From NCBI GenBank assembly GCA_030142905.1, contig JASJOG010000026.1, positions 2,489,501-2,553,500 on the forward strand: a DNA stretch of 64,000 nucleotides. The letters run 5' to 3'. The stretch is from Heliopora coerulea (lineage: Eukaryota > Cnidaria > Anthozoa > Scleralcyonacea > Helioporidae). A program made the translations under genes and the position numbers. Position 1 is the first letter of the stretch. Every line of letters starts with the position of its first letter. The notes below the pieces were generated by a model. It did not search any database. It worked only from the letters and a program-made list of their open reading frames with translations, and was not told the DNA's origin. This document shows positions 35,089-47,554 of the stretch, one piece after another.

Positions 35089-35649
35089 TAAAAAGTGACC
35101 TGTTTATGAGGTGATGGTTCTGGAATGTTAAGTTATTAACAAATCCCAGATTTCATGTTTCAACTTGAATATGCTGGATTTTGCGTTGATCAAAGTCAAT
35201 TACAGCTTCTAGTGGTACGAAGGTTTTGCTTTAGCTGGTAGTCGCATTGTGTGATAGAAGTAGTTGAGTAGTGGACATTTCATTATGTAGAAATAATGTG
35301 TACAAAGTCAATTAAGTCAGTTATTGTTGAGTTGCCGTCAGGTAAAGAACATCTTTATTGATCTGTTGTGCCTGAGTTTCCACCTCGGCTTGGACGGCAA
35401 ATTATTTACCAACGCACTCACATCAACAAACCACTTTTGCATGGACAGGAACGTTACAATAATATAAAATGACCTCCTTATAATGAAGTAGTGATTCGCC
35501 TGCAAAAATATCTAATAGAAAACACATATATGATTCGGAAAAAGACCGAATATTTGGCTAAGAAGTGTTAAAGAATTGCCTCTAACCTTTTCCTAATTGA
35601 TAACTTTTGCTAATTTTGGCAGCAATAACGTCAGTACAATTTGCACAAA

Positions 35650-35795
35650 AGTTGCCTAGTTTCATAGTGCGATCTATATAGTTTCATAGTTTCCTGTATA
35701 GTACTATATAGTTTCGTAGTTTCATAGTTTCATAGTTTCATAGTTTCCTAGATCCTAGTTTCATAGTGCGATCTATAGTGCGATCTATCAAAACC
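35650..35795. repeat. TTTCATAG / GCGATCTATAG minisatellite
   Basis: Tandem ATAGTTTC units (35650-35770) and two GTGCGATCTATA units. Confidence 0.85.
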
Positions 35796-35837
35796 AGCAC
35801 AATAAAGTAAATAGTTTGAACCTGGAAGAATCGTGAC

Positions 35838-35982
35838 ATGTTTGAGGAAGTTGATCGTCCAGGTTAGTGTAGTCTTGAGAAAGACTGTTGGTTGAAGTGA
35901 CTGACGTTTCGACAGCCTTAGCGGTGCTCTTTCTCAAGACTACACTAACCTGGACGATAAACTTCCTCAAACGTGTCAAAAC
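35838..35982. repeat. fold-back element, copy 1 of the 51050 family
   Basis: The left arm (GTCCAGGTTAGTGTAGTCTTGAGAAAGA) pairs with the right arm ending near 35975. The minus strand keeps the second half of a hammerhead (CACCGCTAAGGCTGTCGAAACGTCAGTC), but the CTGAAGA half is missing. The same arms occur at 51058-51263. Confidence 0.75.
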
Positions 35983-36235
35983 CAACACAAGTATGTAAAG
36001 AACAAAATGAAAATCGAAAAATGTCATTCTGTACCTTGATATTCATGCAACAACGAGAATGGACGCAGTAATCGTTGTGATATTTCGACACTATCTGAGA
36101 GTCGTTCACAAACCAAAATTGTTGTTGTTATTTGAATATCTAGCTACAGAATGATATTATTTGGTTTTTGTTTTATTCTTTATTTACTTAAATTGTCTGG
36201 TGGTTATGGTTTCAGCACAAATACGGCCCGCCACT

Positions 36236-36436
36236 TTCAGTCTTACTTGGGTGAACGCTCTCTGGGAAAGGGATGGTCCGCACTGCACTCTTAGAGGAAG
36301 AGCGAATCTGTCCATACGTATCCATTTTCGTTTGAAAATGCAAATATGTTTCTCCGTTTTCAAAAATATTTCCGTCCACTCGATAGCATTTTCGAATCGT
36401 TTTCGCCCGTCCACACGAAAACGGATACTCGATTTG
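36236..36436. repeat. MITE-like fragment (CGTCCACACGAAAACG family)
   Basis: GTATCCATTTTCG near 36317 pairs with CGAAAACGGATAC at 36416. The GTCCACACGAAAACGG word recurs in related form at 37040-37215 (TGTGTGGACGGGATGG, GTGTGAACGGGATCTC). This suggests one element family split by the SINE. Confidence 0.45.
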
Positions 36437-36712
36437 GAGGTATGGTGGTAGTGCACGTGCCTCTCACCACTCTGACTAGGGTTCGATTTCGGCTCCATGC
36501 AGTTATCTGATTAAAGTTACCTTGGTCACATGTGAGAAGAGTGTTGTCCAGTTTGACTCTACCAAGCATCCCAGGTTTTCTCCGGGTACTCCGGTTTCCT
36601 CCTGTAGTAACACTGGACCGATGAGAGGTGGCCTTTACTGGACCTCTAGAGAGAACAGTTCAGGTAGCTGGTAGGGTTATCCAGTACAAATAAATAAAGG
36701 TACTTGAAAACG
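36437..36712 (+). mobile_element. tRNA-derived SINE
   Basis: The head GGTGGTAGTGCACGTGCC (A-box-like) is followed at tRNA spacing by GGTTCGATTTC (B box), the internal RNA polymerase III promoter. The body includes CAGGTTTTCTCCGGGTACTC and CCTGTAGTAACACTGGACC, and it ends in an AAATAAATAAAGG tail. Partial copies are at 20795-20952 (minus) and 45829-45979 (plus), which proves it is dispersed. Confidence 0.85.
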
Positions 36713-37215
36713 TTAACAGCCTACTTGGGCTACATAGTTATCCCACCAAGGACTTGTACGTCTTGGTCTAACCAAAATCTTCGAGGTCTTGTTTTCTGTG
36801 AAGATGTTTGAGACTGGCGTTTAAGATCTGGAGTAAAAGTTACCTGATAAAGTTAAGCCTCCTCCTCACCTGGTCATCTTGAACATTCAGCAAAGCAGGG
36901 TTAATTTCAAGACACGCTATTAGGCTTGAAAAAAGCTCAAGAAAAAGCGACACAAAAGTGATATGTCCGTCTGCCATTTTATACCTCACGCAGGATACCA
37001 TACCATGACGTAGGCGTTTTTGAAAACTTCCTTTTTCATTCGACCACACGGGCATATGAAAATGGCGATTTCAAAAATTTCCACTCTGGGAAACGTTTTT
37101 GAAAAGTTCCCTTTTCGGTGATCGTACTCGCCGGATATGTGTGGACGGGATGGCAATCCGTAAAGAAAAATTTGCGTTTTCAAAGGAGAACGACTACGTG
37201 TGAACGGGATCTCAG

Positions 37216-39203
37216 CCTCACAAGGAAGTCTTTTATGAAAACATATCGAATAATAAAGAAATCAGAGTAGGTAACCCTACTCCGGAATGTCATGAGAAGA
37301 CGTTTGCCCTAGTTAGGATTAAACTTCGTCTATAGACCTTTGCCGTCCATTACCCAGGAAACAAGTGGAGGACAGAGCAGGCCAGATAGAGTAAACATCT
37401 GAAGCTGTCTACTAAGGCCTGGACTCGAAGCCATTGTCAGTGGGCGTTCGAGCAAATTCGGGAAAGGTCAATTTAACAAATATTAGCCTAAGTGTCATTG
37501 TACTGTGACAGAAACATGAATGAGGTCTCAACCGAAAAAATGCCTGAGAGAAACACGAGGCATAGTCGAGTATTTTCAGGTATTCTATTGGTTGAAAATG
37601 CGTCATTCATGTTTCTATCACAGCATCGAGAAACGAATTCTGAAAAACATGACGTTGTCAGCCGTGTCTCCGTACATTGAGATGTAACTCGCCCAATCGG
37701 ATTGTGCGTAGGATGAGCGTCATTTCATAATGACGGTAAAGAGTGACGAATGGTGACGTCAAAAACTTTAAAATATATTTTTTATGTTTTATTTTCACTT
37801 TTTACATTACTTTTTCAACAACAAAGAACTGTTTTACATGCTAAAGATGAGTGATCTGGATTCAATAACTGACGTATAGCCATTATAATGCATTGATTCT
37901 TTTTTAACAAATCGCTTGGGAGCTAATGCTTTGAATCCTATGTCTTGGAAACGATACAAGACGACAATGAATGTGATTTGAGGAAGAAGATCATGTACTC
38001 GAACATCTATACCTTGGCTACTATTTTGTTCATTCATCTGATTTTTGGTGCAGGAATCGCACCGCATTTTTGAAAGTGAGGGTGGCAAAAATTCCCGGAG
38101 AAAAGTCGACGTGAGGTGATAGGTCAAATTCCGCTTGGATCTGCACCAAAGACTTTTGCTCGCCAGTTTGATAGCCACTCACTGACTGTAAACAAAAGTA
38201 ACGTCTCCAAAACAATTAGGGGGCAATTTCCCGCTGCACCCCCAGTTCCACGGCCCCTGTAGAGTGATGAGGAGTTCTTTTCTCGTTATCTTTTTGAATC
38301 TGTGGTCAAATACTGGTAATGCAAACCTCTGGGTTTATGGCGTCATAATTTCGGTGCGATTTTAAATTTCAATGTTTGTCGTCTCAGTTCATACCACGTG
38401 AAGACTCTCACGTTTTGTGAATTCTAGGCACATTAATACCATTGTAGTATGAAGACAGAATTATCAAGGGAACCGTAACATGATGTAAAACTGGATAACA
38501 AACAGCGACGCTAGATACTTCTTGCGGTGGCTTTTTACAAGAGCTGGACTGGCTCGTTTGATGAAGACCTCATCATAACTGATTAAAGGCTGTTAAAATG
38601 AATTTCCGTAGCAGAGTTGCCTTACTTTGGCCGTAAAATTGGCTCAAAACTAGTTAGGAATTGCTTCTTACGGTGGGAGAAAGACATATAGAAAATAAAT
38701 CAGCGTGGCTCATATAAGCAACTCGTCTGATAATTCAATGGCAATTACGTGAAGACAAAATTCCTGCCGTGCGTAAGCACATTCTTTCATAAAGACGACT
38801 CTGTAGTACAAAAATTAATTGTAATGGAGATCACAACTATTCAATAAAAATGATCGCAATTACCAGATTGAACACCATTTACGAAGTTGTTTCAATGAGA
38901 CAGTTAATCACACGAGAGAAAAAGTAGGATGGACCGACTTTTTAGCCGCCATGAAGATCATAAACTTGCCCTTAATTTCGGTCGTTATGAAATATGTCAC
39001 CTCATTTCATCCATGAGCGCATTTTCTTTGTTTCACTTCTACTTTGCATTCCTAATATGGATAAAGGCACTTCTTGCTTTGCCAAAGTGGCCAAGCACTT
39101 AGAAACCTCTGGAGAGAAAGTTTGGAAGACTTGATGTCGTCTCGTTAGTTATTAACAGCGGAGAACTGATTCTTGTCAACGGTAAATTTTGACTATGAAA
39201 CAG
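37216..39203. other. intronic DNA, no supported gene
   Basis: No domain-bearing frame. An inverted pair GAAACATGAATGA (37511) / TCATTCATGTTTC (37603) marks a small fold-back. Confidence 0.5.
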
Positions 39204-39219
39204 CGATGACAATGGAATT

Positions 39220-39554
39220 ATGGATTACGAAAGCCCAACCAAACGAGATTTAGTCCAATTGGTTCAGAAATGCCTCAACGAGAATGGCAAAGGCTTTATT
39301 GAGCGACAGCAATTCGTTAGCTTTTGTGCCGATCTTAGTATCAGCCACGACGAACTGGACAATGTATTCAACGAGCTTGACAGCGATAAAGATGGGCGGA
39401 TAAACTTGAGCGATTTTGCTTCAGGCTTTGATCAAGTTGCAGATGCGGTCGGCAAAGGCCAATCTCGGCGACCTATCGTAAATGGATCCGTCGACAAATC
39501 TATTTACGAATGTCAAGTCAATCCTTTGGAAAGTCCGATGCAAGTAATTGCTGG
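39220..39554 (+). CDS. EF-hand start exon B of the same gene
   Basis: ATG at 39220; 111 residues plus two bases, donor GCTGG|GTAAGG, phase 2 exactly as exon A. It carries two EF-hands. Loop 1 (residues 20-31, NENGKGFIERQQ) is degenerate, with Asn at 1 and 3 and Gln at 12, and probably does not bind calcium. Loop 2 (residues 54-65, DSDKDGRINLSD) is intact with Asp at 12. The GKGFI loop and the following EELDxVF-like helix resemble CRACR2A more than exon A does. Upstream in the same frame a TGA lies at 39196-39198. An AG at 39202-39203 after it would keep the frame from exon A, but it lacks a good pyrimidine tract, so a first-exon role with this ATG is preferred. Confidence 0.78.
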
Positions 39555-41340
39555 GTAAGGGAGTATCGTTTTTTCCTTAAACTCTTCCACTATTTTAGCA
39601 TTTGCTTCTCCAACCTGTACCCATTAAGTCTCTGTGACTAGCATGACCTGAACGTCGAATAGGTACATAATACTATGTGATCACTCATCTTCTAATTCTT
39701 ACGTTATTGAGTCAACTACAACATATTTATTCAGGGAGTTCGCGGAAACGTTCGGTGATCTTTAGATTTCAAGCTCAAGAAGTAATGTTCATGCACTCAA
39801 GCTTCCAGCCTCTTACTCGGCTTTCATCCTGAATCTATTTTAAAAACTTTGTCGTGAAGTTAATGATTGATGTCATTCAGTTCCGTGTATGGAAACGGAG
39901 GAATGTTTTCCCAGGAATTCAGTAGTTATTGTTTATAGTGTAAGGTGAACTGCCATCTTCAAAACTATTAAACAAATAACTAAAATTACTTCGGACTTGC
40001 AGATGAAAAAAAAAAAAAAAAAAGCCCCAAAAAAACAGTTAACATACATTGATTAATCATCGATGCTGCCTACAAATCTCAGTAACCCTAGAACCTGGAA
40101 ACACTTAATTTAAAGAGATGACGTTTCAGTTGTTGTATATTAATATCTCGACCAAAACGTCTTCGTGTATCTGGATATGTATGAGTTTATTTTTTAAACA
40201 TATGAATGTGTTCATTCTCGTTTGACTTAAGATGCATTGGTTATCTTGCTGGAGATTTAGACTTGATAACTTTTCTTCAAATGGAATGCTTTTTAAAGTA
40301 CCATGTTTATTGCTTATCAGCTAGTTTATTTCATGACTAAAGTATTGATAAAGCCTTAGTCCTCCGGACGAAAATTTAGGTAATCGGTTATGCATCTGGA
40401 GCTTCTTCAAAGCATTTAACAACGATTAATCAAAATTTCTTCTATGCTGTTTTATTCGCCATAGAACGTGACTTTCTCGTTTATTTGCCAAACTTCAATA
40501 CCCTCAGTAAAACGCAGCCCATGTTCGCATATCGTAACATAAAGTAACATAATGTAACAGCGTTTCTCTTATGCTAGGGGTATTAATTCCTGACATGTTA
40601 GGTCCGACATTTTCTTCATATCTGTCGACAGATATATAGCGCTTTCTTTCCTTACACACTTTTGAATAATCTTTAATAATCTTCATTTGATAGGTGAATC
40701 ATAACATGTCACCCAGGGTTCATATTATCATCATTAAACATGACCAAATGCTGTGTGTATGCCTCTACGAATGCCATCAACTAATCGCCTTTTTCGATGT
40801 TCTTCCAAATCCTTAGTGCGTTATTTTTACAAATTTGAAGAGAAAAACCGTTATCTAAACATAAACATCATCACGTGGAATTCTAAATTAGCCAACAAAA
40901 AGAGTATTCAAAACTTAAAAATTCCGGTTTCCGAAATATATAACCAATAATCAGCCTAAGTGTACTTTAGCAGTCAAGTACTAGACTGTAATATTTATAC
41001 ATTTATGGTCATAACCACAAGTTTACTTTGGCGTATTTCATTACAACGCTTCCATATTCGATGGTAACAATATTTATTTATTCTTGAGAAAGCGAATACC
41101 ATAATGCTCAAATACTGCAAGAATCGGGAGAATTATTAAGAACCCTAATAGTTTCGGTTGCAACATCGACACCAGAAACAAATTAGTGAACTATTCACAT
41201 ATTATATTTAATATAAGCTTTATCAGGGCTATAGTTGAATGCTATTAATAGGTCTCACATTCTTTGATCCCACTTCTGTCGTTTACAAAATATAGCAGAA
41301 AATTTGATAACTAGGACATAATAGAGAAGTTAGTTCAAAG
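39555..41340. other. intron, nothing coding
   Basis: A run of about 17 A lies at 40007-40023. No repeat family was recognised. Confidence 0.5.
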
Positions 41341-41640
41341 ATATCTACGACTGATTGTGCAGGCGAAAATCGTAACTTCAACATAAATAGCAATGTCCAA
41401 AAAATTGTACGAAGTATCGCCATACATAACCATGAAAAATTGAAAAAAACAAAGAAGGCAAGAAGAATTTAAAAGTAACACATCTATTGACTAACTTTTC
41501 AATGTTGTATGTAGCGACGAAACGTTAGTCAATAAATATGTTTTAAATTTTTTTAGTCTTCTTTGTTTATTCAGTTGTTGACGGTTATATATAGCGATAC
41601 TTCGCACAATTTGTTAGGCATTGCTATTTACATTGAAGTT
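41341..41640. repeat. inverted-repeat element (AAATAGCAATG family), copy 2, with a fold-back nested inside
   Basis: The outer arms (GCGAAAATCGTAACTTCAA...GCAATG at the left, CATTGCTATTT...TTGAAGTT at the right) match the 19526 copy. Inside, 41440-41570 forms another fold-back whose arms end TTGACTAAC/GTTAGTCAA. It carries GTTGTATGTAGCGACGAAACGTTAGTC, a hammerhead-like 3' half with a lost CTGANGA. Confidence 0.7.
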
Positions 41641-42329
41641 AGTTCAAACAAAAGTTTCCATGTTTCGTCTAATTTTCTTTGACGTTTTCAACACACTGAA
41701 TTACACACTTATCTCAAATTTTATTCAATAAAAAATTTTCCTCTGGCGTGTGAAGTTGTCTAAACAACTAGTTTTTGTGAAAAGATATACCTTTGTTAAT
41801 TGATTATTGTTCAACCTTTTATTAGTGATTTTAAAGTATTCTATTTCTGTCTTAAGAATGAAAACTATAAAAAGGCTCGTTTTGTTTTCAAAATTTTTAC
41901 ATGCAACGCCATTGAAATTTTCATGAAATCACTTTGACCAGCAAAACGGTTTGCGCCAAAAATTCTTAGCATATCAAAATACATCGCTACCATTACAAGC
42001 TCGAGCAAAAATAATTCTGCTGATATTTTAAGAGGTGAACTTCATAAAGAATAAATTTGTTTTGCTTTGAAGAACAAGTTAAACTTGCGAGTAGGTTAAG
42101 TGAGTTAACCGTAATAAGGAGACCAGAAAAGGTATTTGTTATGTCAACAAAGTTATTTGAACTCCTTGAACACCAGCGACGCCACATTTAACGCAGTTCA
42201 TTAAGATTTCAATTCTTTTTCATCAAAATTAGTTAAGCAGATGGAAGACAGTTATAGGAAACAACAATAATCATCTTAATTTAAAATGAACTTTTTATCT
42301 TCAAATTTTCGTGCATGCATAACTTGCTC

Positions 42330-42957
42330 ACGCAATCACTCACGCAATCTAGGCTTCAATTTACTCTACAAGTGACTTACAAAGGATCTTTAAGCTCCAA
42401 AAGAGAGCTGCACGTACCATTTTGGGAACTGATACTTTTTCAAGGACAATTGAAAATTTTAGTAAGTTACGATGAATACCCTATTATGATGAGATTAAAG
42501 TAAATAGTTGCTAACTTATAAGTGTCTACATGGTGAAGCGCCTAGTTACATTGATAAACTTCCATTCATGGTAGGCAAACGAGATACGAAAAGTACAACC
42601 TTGTATGTTCAAAGCTTAATCGTGTTACTGAAGGCGGTAAAACATTTACTGTTAGAAGCATAAAATTCTGGAATAGTCCTCCACCTGTAATTAAAATAAA
42701 GCCTACCCTTGCTTCTTTTAAATCATTTCTTAGAATTTTCTTACTTGAATCTTATAAAGACATTGATCGCTATGAATCTCTTTTGTAATATTTGAGTTTA
42801 TTGATAGTTTTATTGCTTATGTAACGTAGTTTTTTAAATTGCTTTGTATGTATTTTTTGATTTTATGTTATGTATTTATTAGGTAACGTTGAGGGCCACA
42901 CGTTTGTCAGCCTTTGCTGTTATGCATTACCCTCTTGAAATAAAGTTATTATTATTA
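42330..42957 (+). pseudogene. LINE 3' end with (TTA)n-type tail
   Basis: The + strand reads FKLQKRAARTILGTDTFSRT, later a YKCLHGEAPSYIDKLPF-like segment, then frameshifts and stops. An IKFWNSPPPVIKIKPTLASF-like segment and FKSFLRIFLLESYKDI follow. These are the C-terminal landmarks of CR1/Jockey-type LINE polyproteins (LQKRAAR, WN.LP, FK). It ends AATAAAGTTATTATTATTATAA. At least two frameshifts; inactive. Confidence 0.7.
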
Positions 42958-45828
42958 TAATCACTCTTACGTAATTGCGGAGACGTAACAACTGTTGCAC
43001 ATGACATAAGAACGATTTAGGCTCACGCACGTGACCAGGATAAAATTCGTCGTCTACAAATACCTATCGAAAACAGCAACCAACTAATAAAGCGATAGTG
43101 CAATCATATTTAGCCTGTGTCTGGTCAGTTCTCAAGAAACTGCAACAATTTCAGTTGTCGACGATTAATTGTTTGAATTTGTTCAAAGGGAAACTTGTTA
43201 GTTGTAGATAATTAAAGTTTTTGGATTCTGCGAACCACAACTTACCCCACACGCGTCATATATATTTTTTCCCTTTCCTTTTTACTTGTTTTTTCTATTA
43301 TCGTTACCTTTTTTTCTTCATTTTACTACGGGTTGTCGATAACTATTCTTCCCATCTTTGAAGGCATTTGAGGCTATTAAGATATGCTTCAAAATGCTTC
43401 CTAGTCATTTCAGCTTTTCTGTCGGAAACAAAGTAACTACTCCAAGTTTTATCCTTTTAGCCCATTTAGGATTGTCCTTTACAAGACGAGTAGCTTTTTT
43501 CATGTATATATTGTTAATAGGTAATAGCATGGTTTCTCGAGTATTTTGGTAAAACGCACACTCATGAGCTTTTCAAAGATCTGAAATACCATGCACTCAT
43601 CCATCGGCCACATGAGATTAATGTTACGCATGTGGGAGATTGGAGATACCACGATGATTGTTGACGAACGTACAACTTTTATCATTTAATTGACGAACGT
43701 CCAACTATCATCCGTTATATCACCAAGCTCCCACATACATAACAATAATCTCATTGAACATTACCACTAACATAGGCAGCACATATGTCGACCCGCACCG
43801 GTTATCAGATGGTTGCGGGTTCGATTCGCGTCTGGGTATCAAAAATCGTTTTTGTGAGGTATGAGCTTGAAGAACCTTCGGTTATCGTCCGAAATTGCCA
43901 AGTGTTGGGCCATTTCATTGATAATTGCCTTGAATCTTCATGCCCGCCCAGTTCCTTCGCGTAAATTAGGTCAAATAACCTGAAGGCATATCTCTACAAA
44001 GGTCCTTCATTGTCAAACTTGACTAGCGTCTTTCAAACTAAGAAACAGAGTTAAAGTTCAAACAAAAGATAATCTGTTGACTGTCAAGTTTTCAATAAGG
44101 CCCGATTCAAACTTGTCGTTACAATCTCTGACGGTCGTGAACAATGCTATCTTTGATTATTTCGATTCGCACGATTCTTATCACAGCGAAGGATAGCACT
44201 TATCGGAAGGATCACCCAACTGACCGGAATATTTTACTCTTATCAAGAAAGAGTAGAGTTCATTTATTTTACTTTTTAAGTTAGTCAATCAAGTTTCTTC
44301 TAAAGTTTCCTCTAATTGTCGGAAATGCCATTACAGATAGTAAATTTTACAATTTTTTCTAACTTCGCTATGAGCTTCATTTCAAATTTTGATCTTCTTA
44401 CAGCACTGCTCACGCCTTTACAAAAAAATCCCAACTGTTCGTCGCCATCCGGAATTGATCTTTAGATTTCAAATCATATCAGTTCTTTAGATCATATCGG
44501 TAAGCGTCTAAGAAAGTCTAGATGGCTGCAAGGTGTGCGTCCTCCTTTGTCATAAAAAATTCCGTGGAATTGGAATCGAAAATAGTCACAAATTCCCCGG
44601 ATAATAATAGGGCAATCGTTTAAACTAGGATTAATGCTTTGCAAACAAAAATGTCAAGACTAAAATACATTCTCCAGCTCTGTCAAAATCTTGGCAAAAG
44701 GCTGTCTACATAACATGTTAAAGATAGTGCATATATGACTTATCAACAAACTAAAGAATATCAATCTTCAAGCCAAATTATTCAAATATGTTGACTGCAT
44801 GATCATAAACATAAGATTTTTTAAAACATATGACTTTTTCTTATGAATATATCTTCATTTAGTACTCTCTCTCCTCAGTATTTTAATGCTGTCCTCACGA
44901 ATTTTGACAATTGGTTTTAAACTCATAGAGTGCCTATAAAGATAAACACAACTGAAAAATATTTCTAAGTTATTTGAAGACAGTTATTGTTATGAGTACT
45001 GAAATGTATGCTTGATCTCCTGTTTACATTACTGCACAGTTGCAAAGCACACAGTTGACGTCAAGATTACAATGTTTTCCAGCGTCTTATTAATTATAAG
45101 TTCAATACAATTGGGAAAAAGGCTCACTTGGAAACTATTAGTGGATGATCATATGCATGATGGGCGAGCCAGTCAACTAAGGGAGATAATTTTTGGCACG
45201 CGTCAATTTATGAGAGTGAATTTATTCCACGAACGGGCTTGATCTGAAACTTGATATACCTAAAAAAAAGACTTGATACATGCGCATTTGATGAAAGGAA
45301 ATGAGCCAGCCAGGCTCACGAATGTTTATACTTCAGGAAATTTTCATTCCACCCGCAGAGATATCGCCGCATTACAAGAGAACTCGCCAATTGTAATGGC
45401 CAACTTGTATTTATCGAATTTTCCCGATTACGGGGTTGGATTACCTAACAAATTGAGACTCCCTCATAGCATACATTCTTTTCTTTTTTTTCCTATGAGT
45501 TTTATGTTTGGAAATTACAACTGTTGGCGGTGCTGTTAATTTCTACCCAGCCGTTATTCTCTGATTTTTTTATTCATGAGAAAGTTGGTCAGAAAGTGTT
45601 GTCTTACGTACATTGCTATTACTACTTTCAAAGAATTACCTGTGCACTATTTCCCAAATATCCATAAATGCCCAGCTGGCAAGAGATTAGAGCTTACCAA
45701 TATTTCTTTGAAAACTGTATCTTTGAAAGCTTTGGAATCTATGTCAATGCACGTGCAGTAAAACTCTTTAAAAACATCTCGTTAGTCAGTAGATGAAAGT
45801 TGTTTTTTTCTGAGAAAAATGTTGTTCA
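42958..45828. other. intron, no supported gene
   Basis: A tRNA-like B box (GGGTTCGATTC, about 43808-43818) occurs without a matching tRNA fold. Otherwise nothing recognisable. Confidence 0.5.
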
Positions 45829-45979
45829 GTTTGACTCTACCAAGCGTCGCAGTTTTTATCCAGGTACTTCGGTTTCCTCCTGTAGTAACACTGGACCCAT
45901 GAGGGGTGATCCTTATTGGACCTCTAAGGAGAACAGCTTAGGTAGTTGATAGGGTTATCCAGTATGAATAAAAAAAAAA
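45829..45979 (+). mobile_element. tRNA-derived SINE, 5'-truncated copy
   Basis: Matches the body of the 36437-36712 SINE from TTGTTCAGTTTGACTCTACC through CCTGTAGTAACACTGGACC and GGGTTATCCAGTA, ending in a poly-A tail at 45970-45979. The tRNA head is missing. Confidence 0.8.
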
Positions 45980-46799
45980 ACCTTTGGAAGTGTTGAATAA
46001 AAATCGTTATATTTTAGTGCTGCCCAACATGACTGAGTAGATAGAACTGACACAGTTACATTAAGGACAGATTTGGCTCTTGCGCAAATTTTAAGGGATG
46101 TATGCAAATTAGCAAATTTACAACTTTTTTATTTAAAGTTGCAAGGATTTTTCAGTTGGATTTTTTAAAAGCACGGCGCATTTTAACCACAGACGGCGAT
46201 CTTAATTTGGAGCATTATCTCCGCCTTTCGATGACCTGTTCATTCAGACGATTTTTGATGCAATTTTTCTTGCTGTTTCCTATGCGATTTTCACCGTGCT
46301 CACGCTATAGCTTCAAGTTTGTTCGTTTAATTTTTGTCGAAGTGGAATTGCATCAGATTTCGGACATATTTGAAATCCTTGCGATATCACGGCGGCAAAT
46401 TGCACTGAAATCGCACTGAATTCTTCGTTAGTCTAAGCAGGCGATTTTTAGCTGTAGCTTGAGCGCGACAAAACTTGCAAAATCGCAACAAAGATATCAT
46501 AAAAAATTGCCGGTGTAAATGGGTTTTAAAATCAAATACGAAAAAATATGTGAATTTAGTTCCAAAAGATTGATTTCATTATGTTAAAGTGTGAGAAACA
46601 TTCTCCTCGATAATTCTGAAGAAAAATAGAGTACATTACTTCACAGAAGATGTAAAAAGACTGTATTCCGTTAAAATAAATAAAAATAATAAGAATTCAG
46701 ATATTTGATGCAATTGGAAATTACTTGTCAAGCCGAAAATTAACGACTTACAGTAATTACACAAATATATATGTGAAAAAAATTTTAATTGCTTGCATT

Positions 46800-46980
46800 C
46801 ATGGAAATGAATTGAAACTAATGAAAGGACGAATGGATGAATGAATGATAGAATAATTAACATGAATGAATGGATGAATGAATGAATAATAATAATGAAT
46901 GGATGAATGAATGAATAAATGTGTAGAAGAATGTATGATAATATGAATGAGTGAATCAATGTGTGAATGAATGAATGTGA
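46800..46980. repeat. (GAAT)n-rich tract
   Basis: Many ATGAATGAATGG units; the minus-strand frame over it is low complexity. Confidence 0.9.
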
Positions 46981-47071
46981 GAACGTTGTATTGACCTAAT
47001 TGCGTTTTTGAAAGAATGGTAGTTTTTATTATTTTCAGCAGTTAATCCATTTTTAATCTTCCTTCATCTAG

Positions 47072-47221
47072 CCAACAGTACATCTCAGAGCTATACTACA
47101 ATCTAACCAATTCTAATCAGCCAGACCTGCTTGACCTTTTCGAGAAGCATCTAACGAGTGTCATTAAAGACATTAAATCCCTTTCAGCAGAGAACCAAAG
47201 ATTAGAAGAAGCATTAAAAAG
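47072..47221 (+). CDS. exon 3: start of the coiled coil
   Basis: Acceptor TTCCTTCATCTAG|C with a good pyrimidine tract, donor AAAAAG|GTACAG; phase 2 in and phase 2 out, so either EF exon joins in frame. It encodes 50 residues (QQYISELYYNLTNSN, then LLDLFEKHLTSVIKDIKSL and AENQRLEEALKR). The position and pattern match the segment of CRACR2A/RASEF proteins linking EF-hands to the first coiled coil (a leucine-rich helix followed by NxLxxALKR). This exon ties the EF-hand exons to the rest and supports the family call. Confidence 0.8.
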
Positions 47222-47230
47222 GTACAGTAA

Positions 47231-47554
47231 TCTGTATATATAAATTTGGAGCTTCACGGCTTTTGTCTGTTACCTTAAAACTCCAGAACCACAAGACTTA
47301 CAGAAGATTCAATTACATATTCGAACTCACCATGACCAGATGAGTAACATTAACTATCAATACCTCAGAAAATACCTCAAAAAAGAAACCATGGTACAGA
47401 AACAATAACATTATCTATACATATCTCTGGTACTCTGTGCACAATTATTTCTTCGTGAGGAACCATTCAATTTTCTAAAATCATATTTGAAAGGAAAGGG
47501 AACTTTTTTATTTGTTTTCCATAGTCCCGGGCGAAGCCCGGGTACCCTGGCTAG
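47231..47554 (+). mobile_element. non-autonomous Helitron, 324 bp
   Basis: Starts TCTGTATATATAAATTTGG after an A and ends in CTAG before a T, with no terminal inverted repeat or target duplication. A strong GC hairpin (CCCGGGC-GAA-GCCCGGG, 47526-47542) sits eight bases before the CTAG end. The 5'-TC, 3' hairpin, CTRR end and A/T insertion site are the standard Helitron signature. No Rep/helicase is coded. Its 5' end is nine bases downstream of the splice donor at 47222. Confidence 0.88.

Noticed and set aside
37834..38178. 114-codon minus-strand frame
   Set aside because: No family resemblance and no flanking splice or promoter signal; within chance length for the region.
43785..43850. tRNA gene or SINE head suggested by GGGTTCGATTC
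   Set aside because: The B box is good, but no A box or cloverleaf could be drawn upstream and no SINE body follows.
46102..46419. 105-codon plus-strand frame
   Set aside because: No recognisable domain or splice partners; the sequence has GCGATTTT/AAAATCGC inverted words typical of a decayed MITE.
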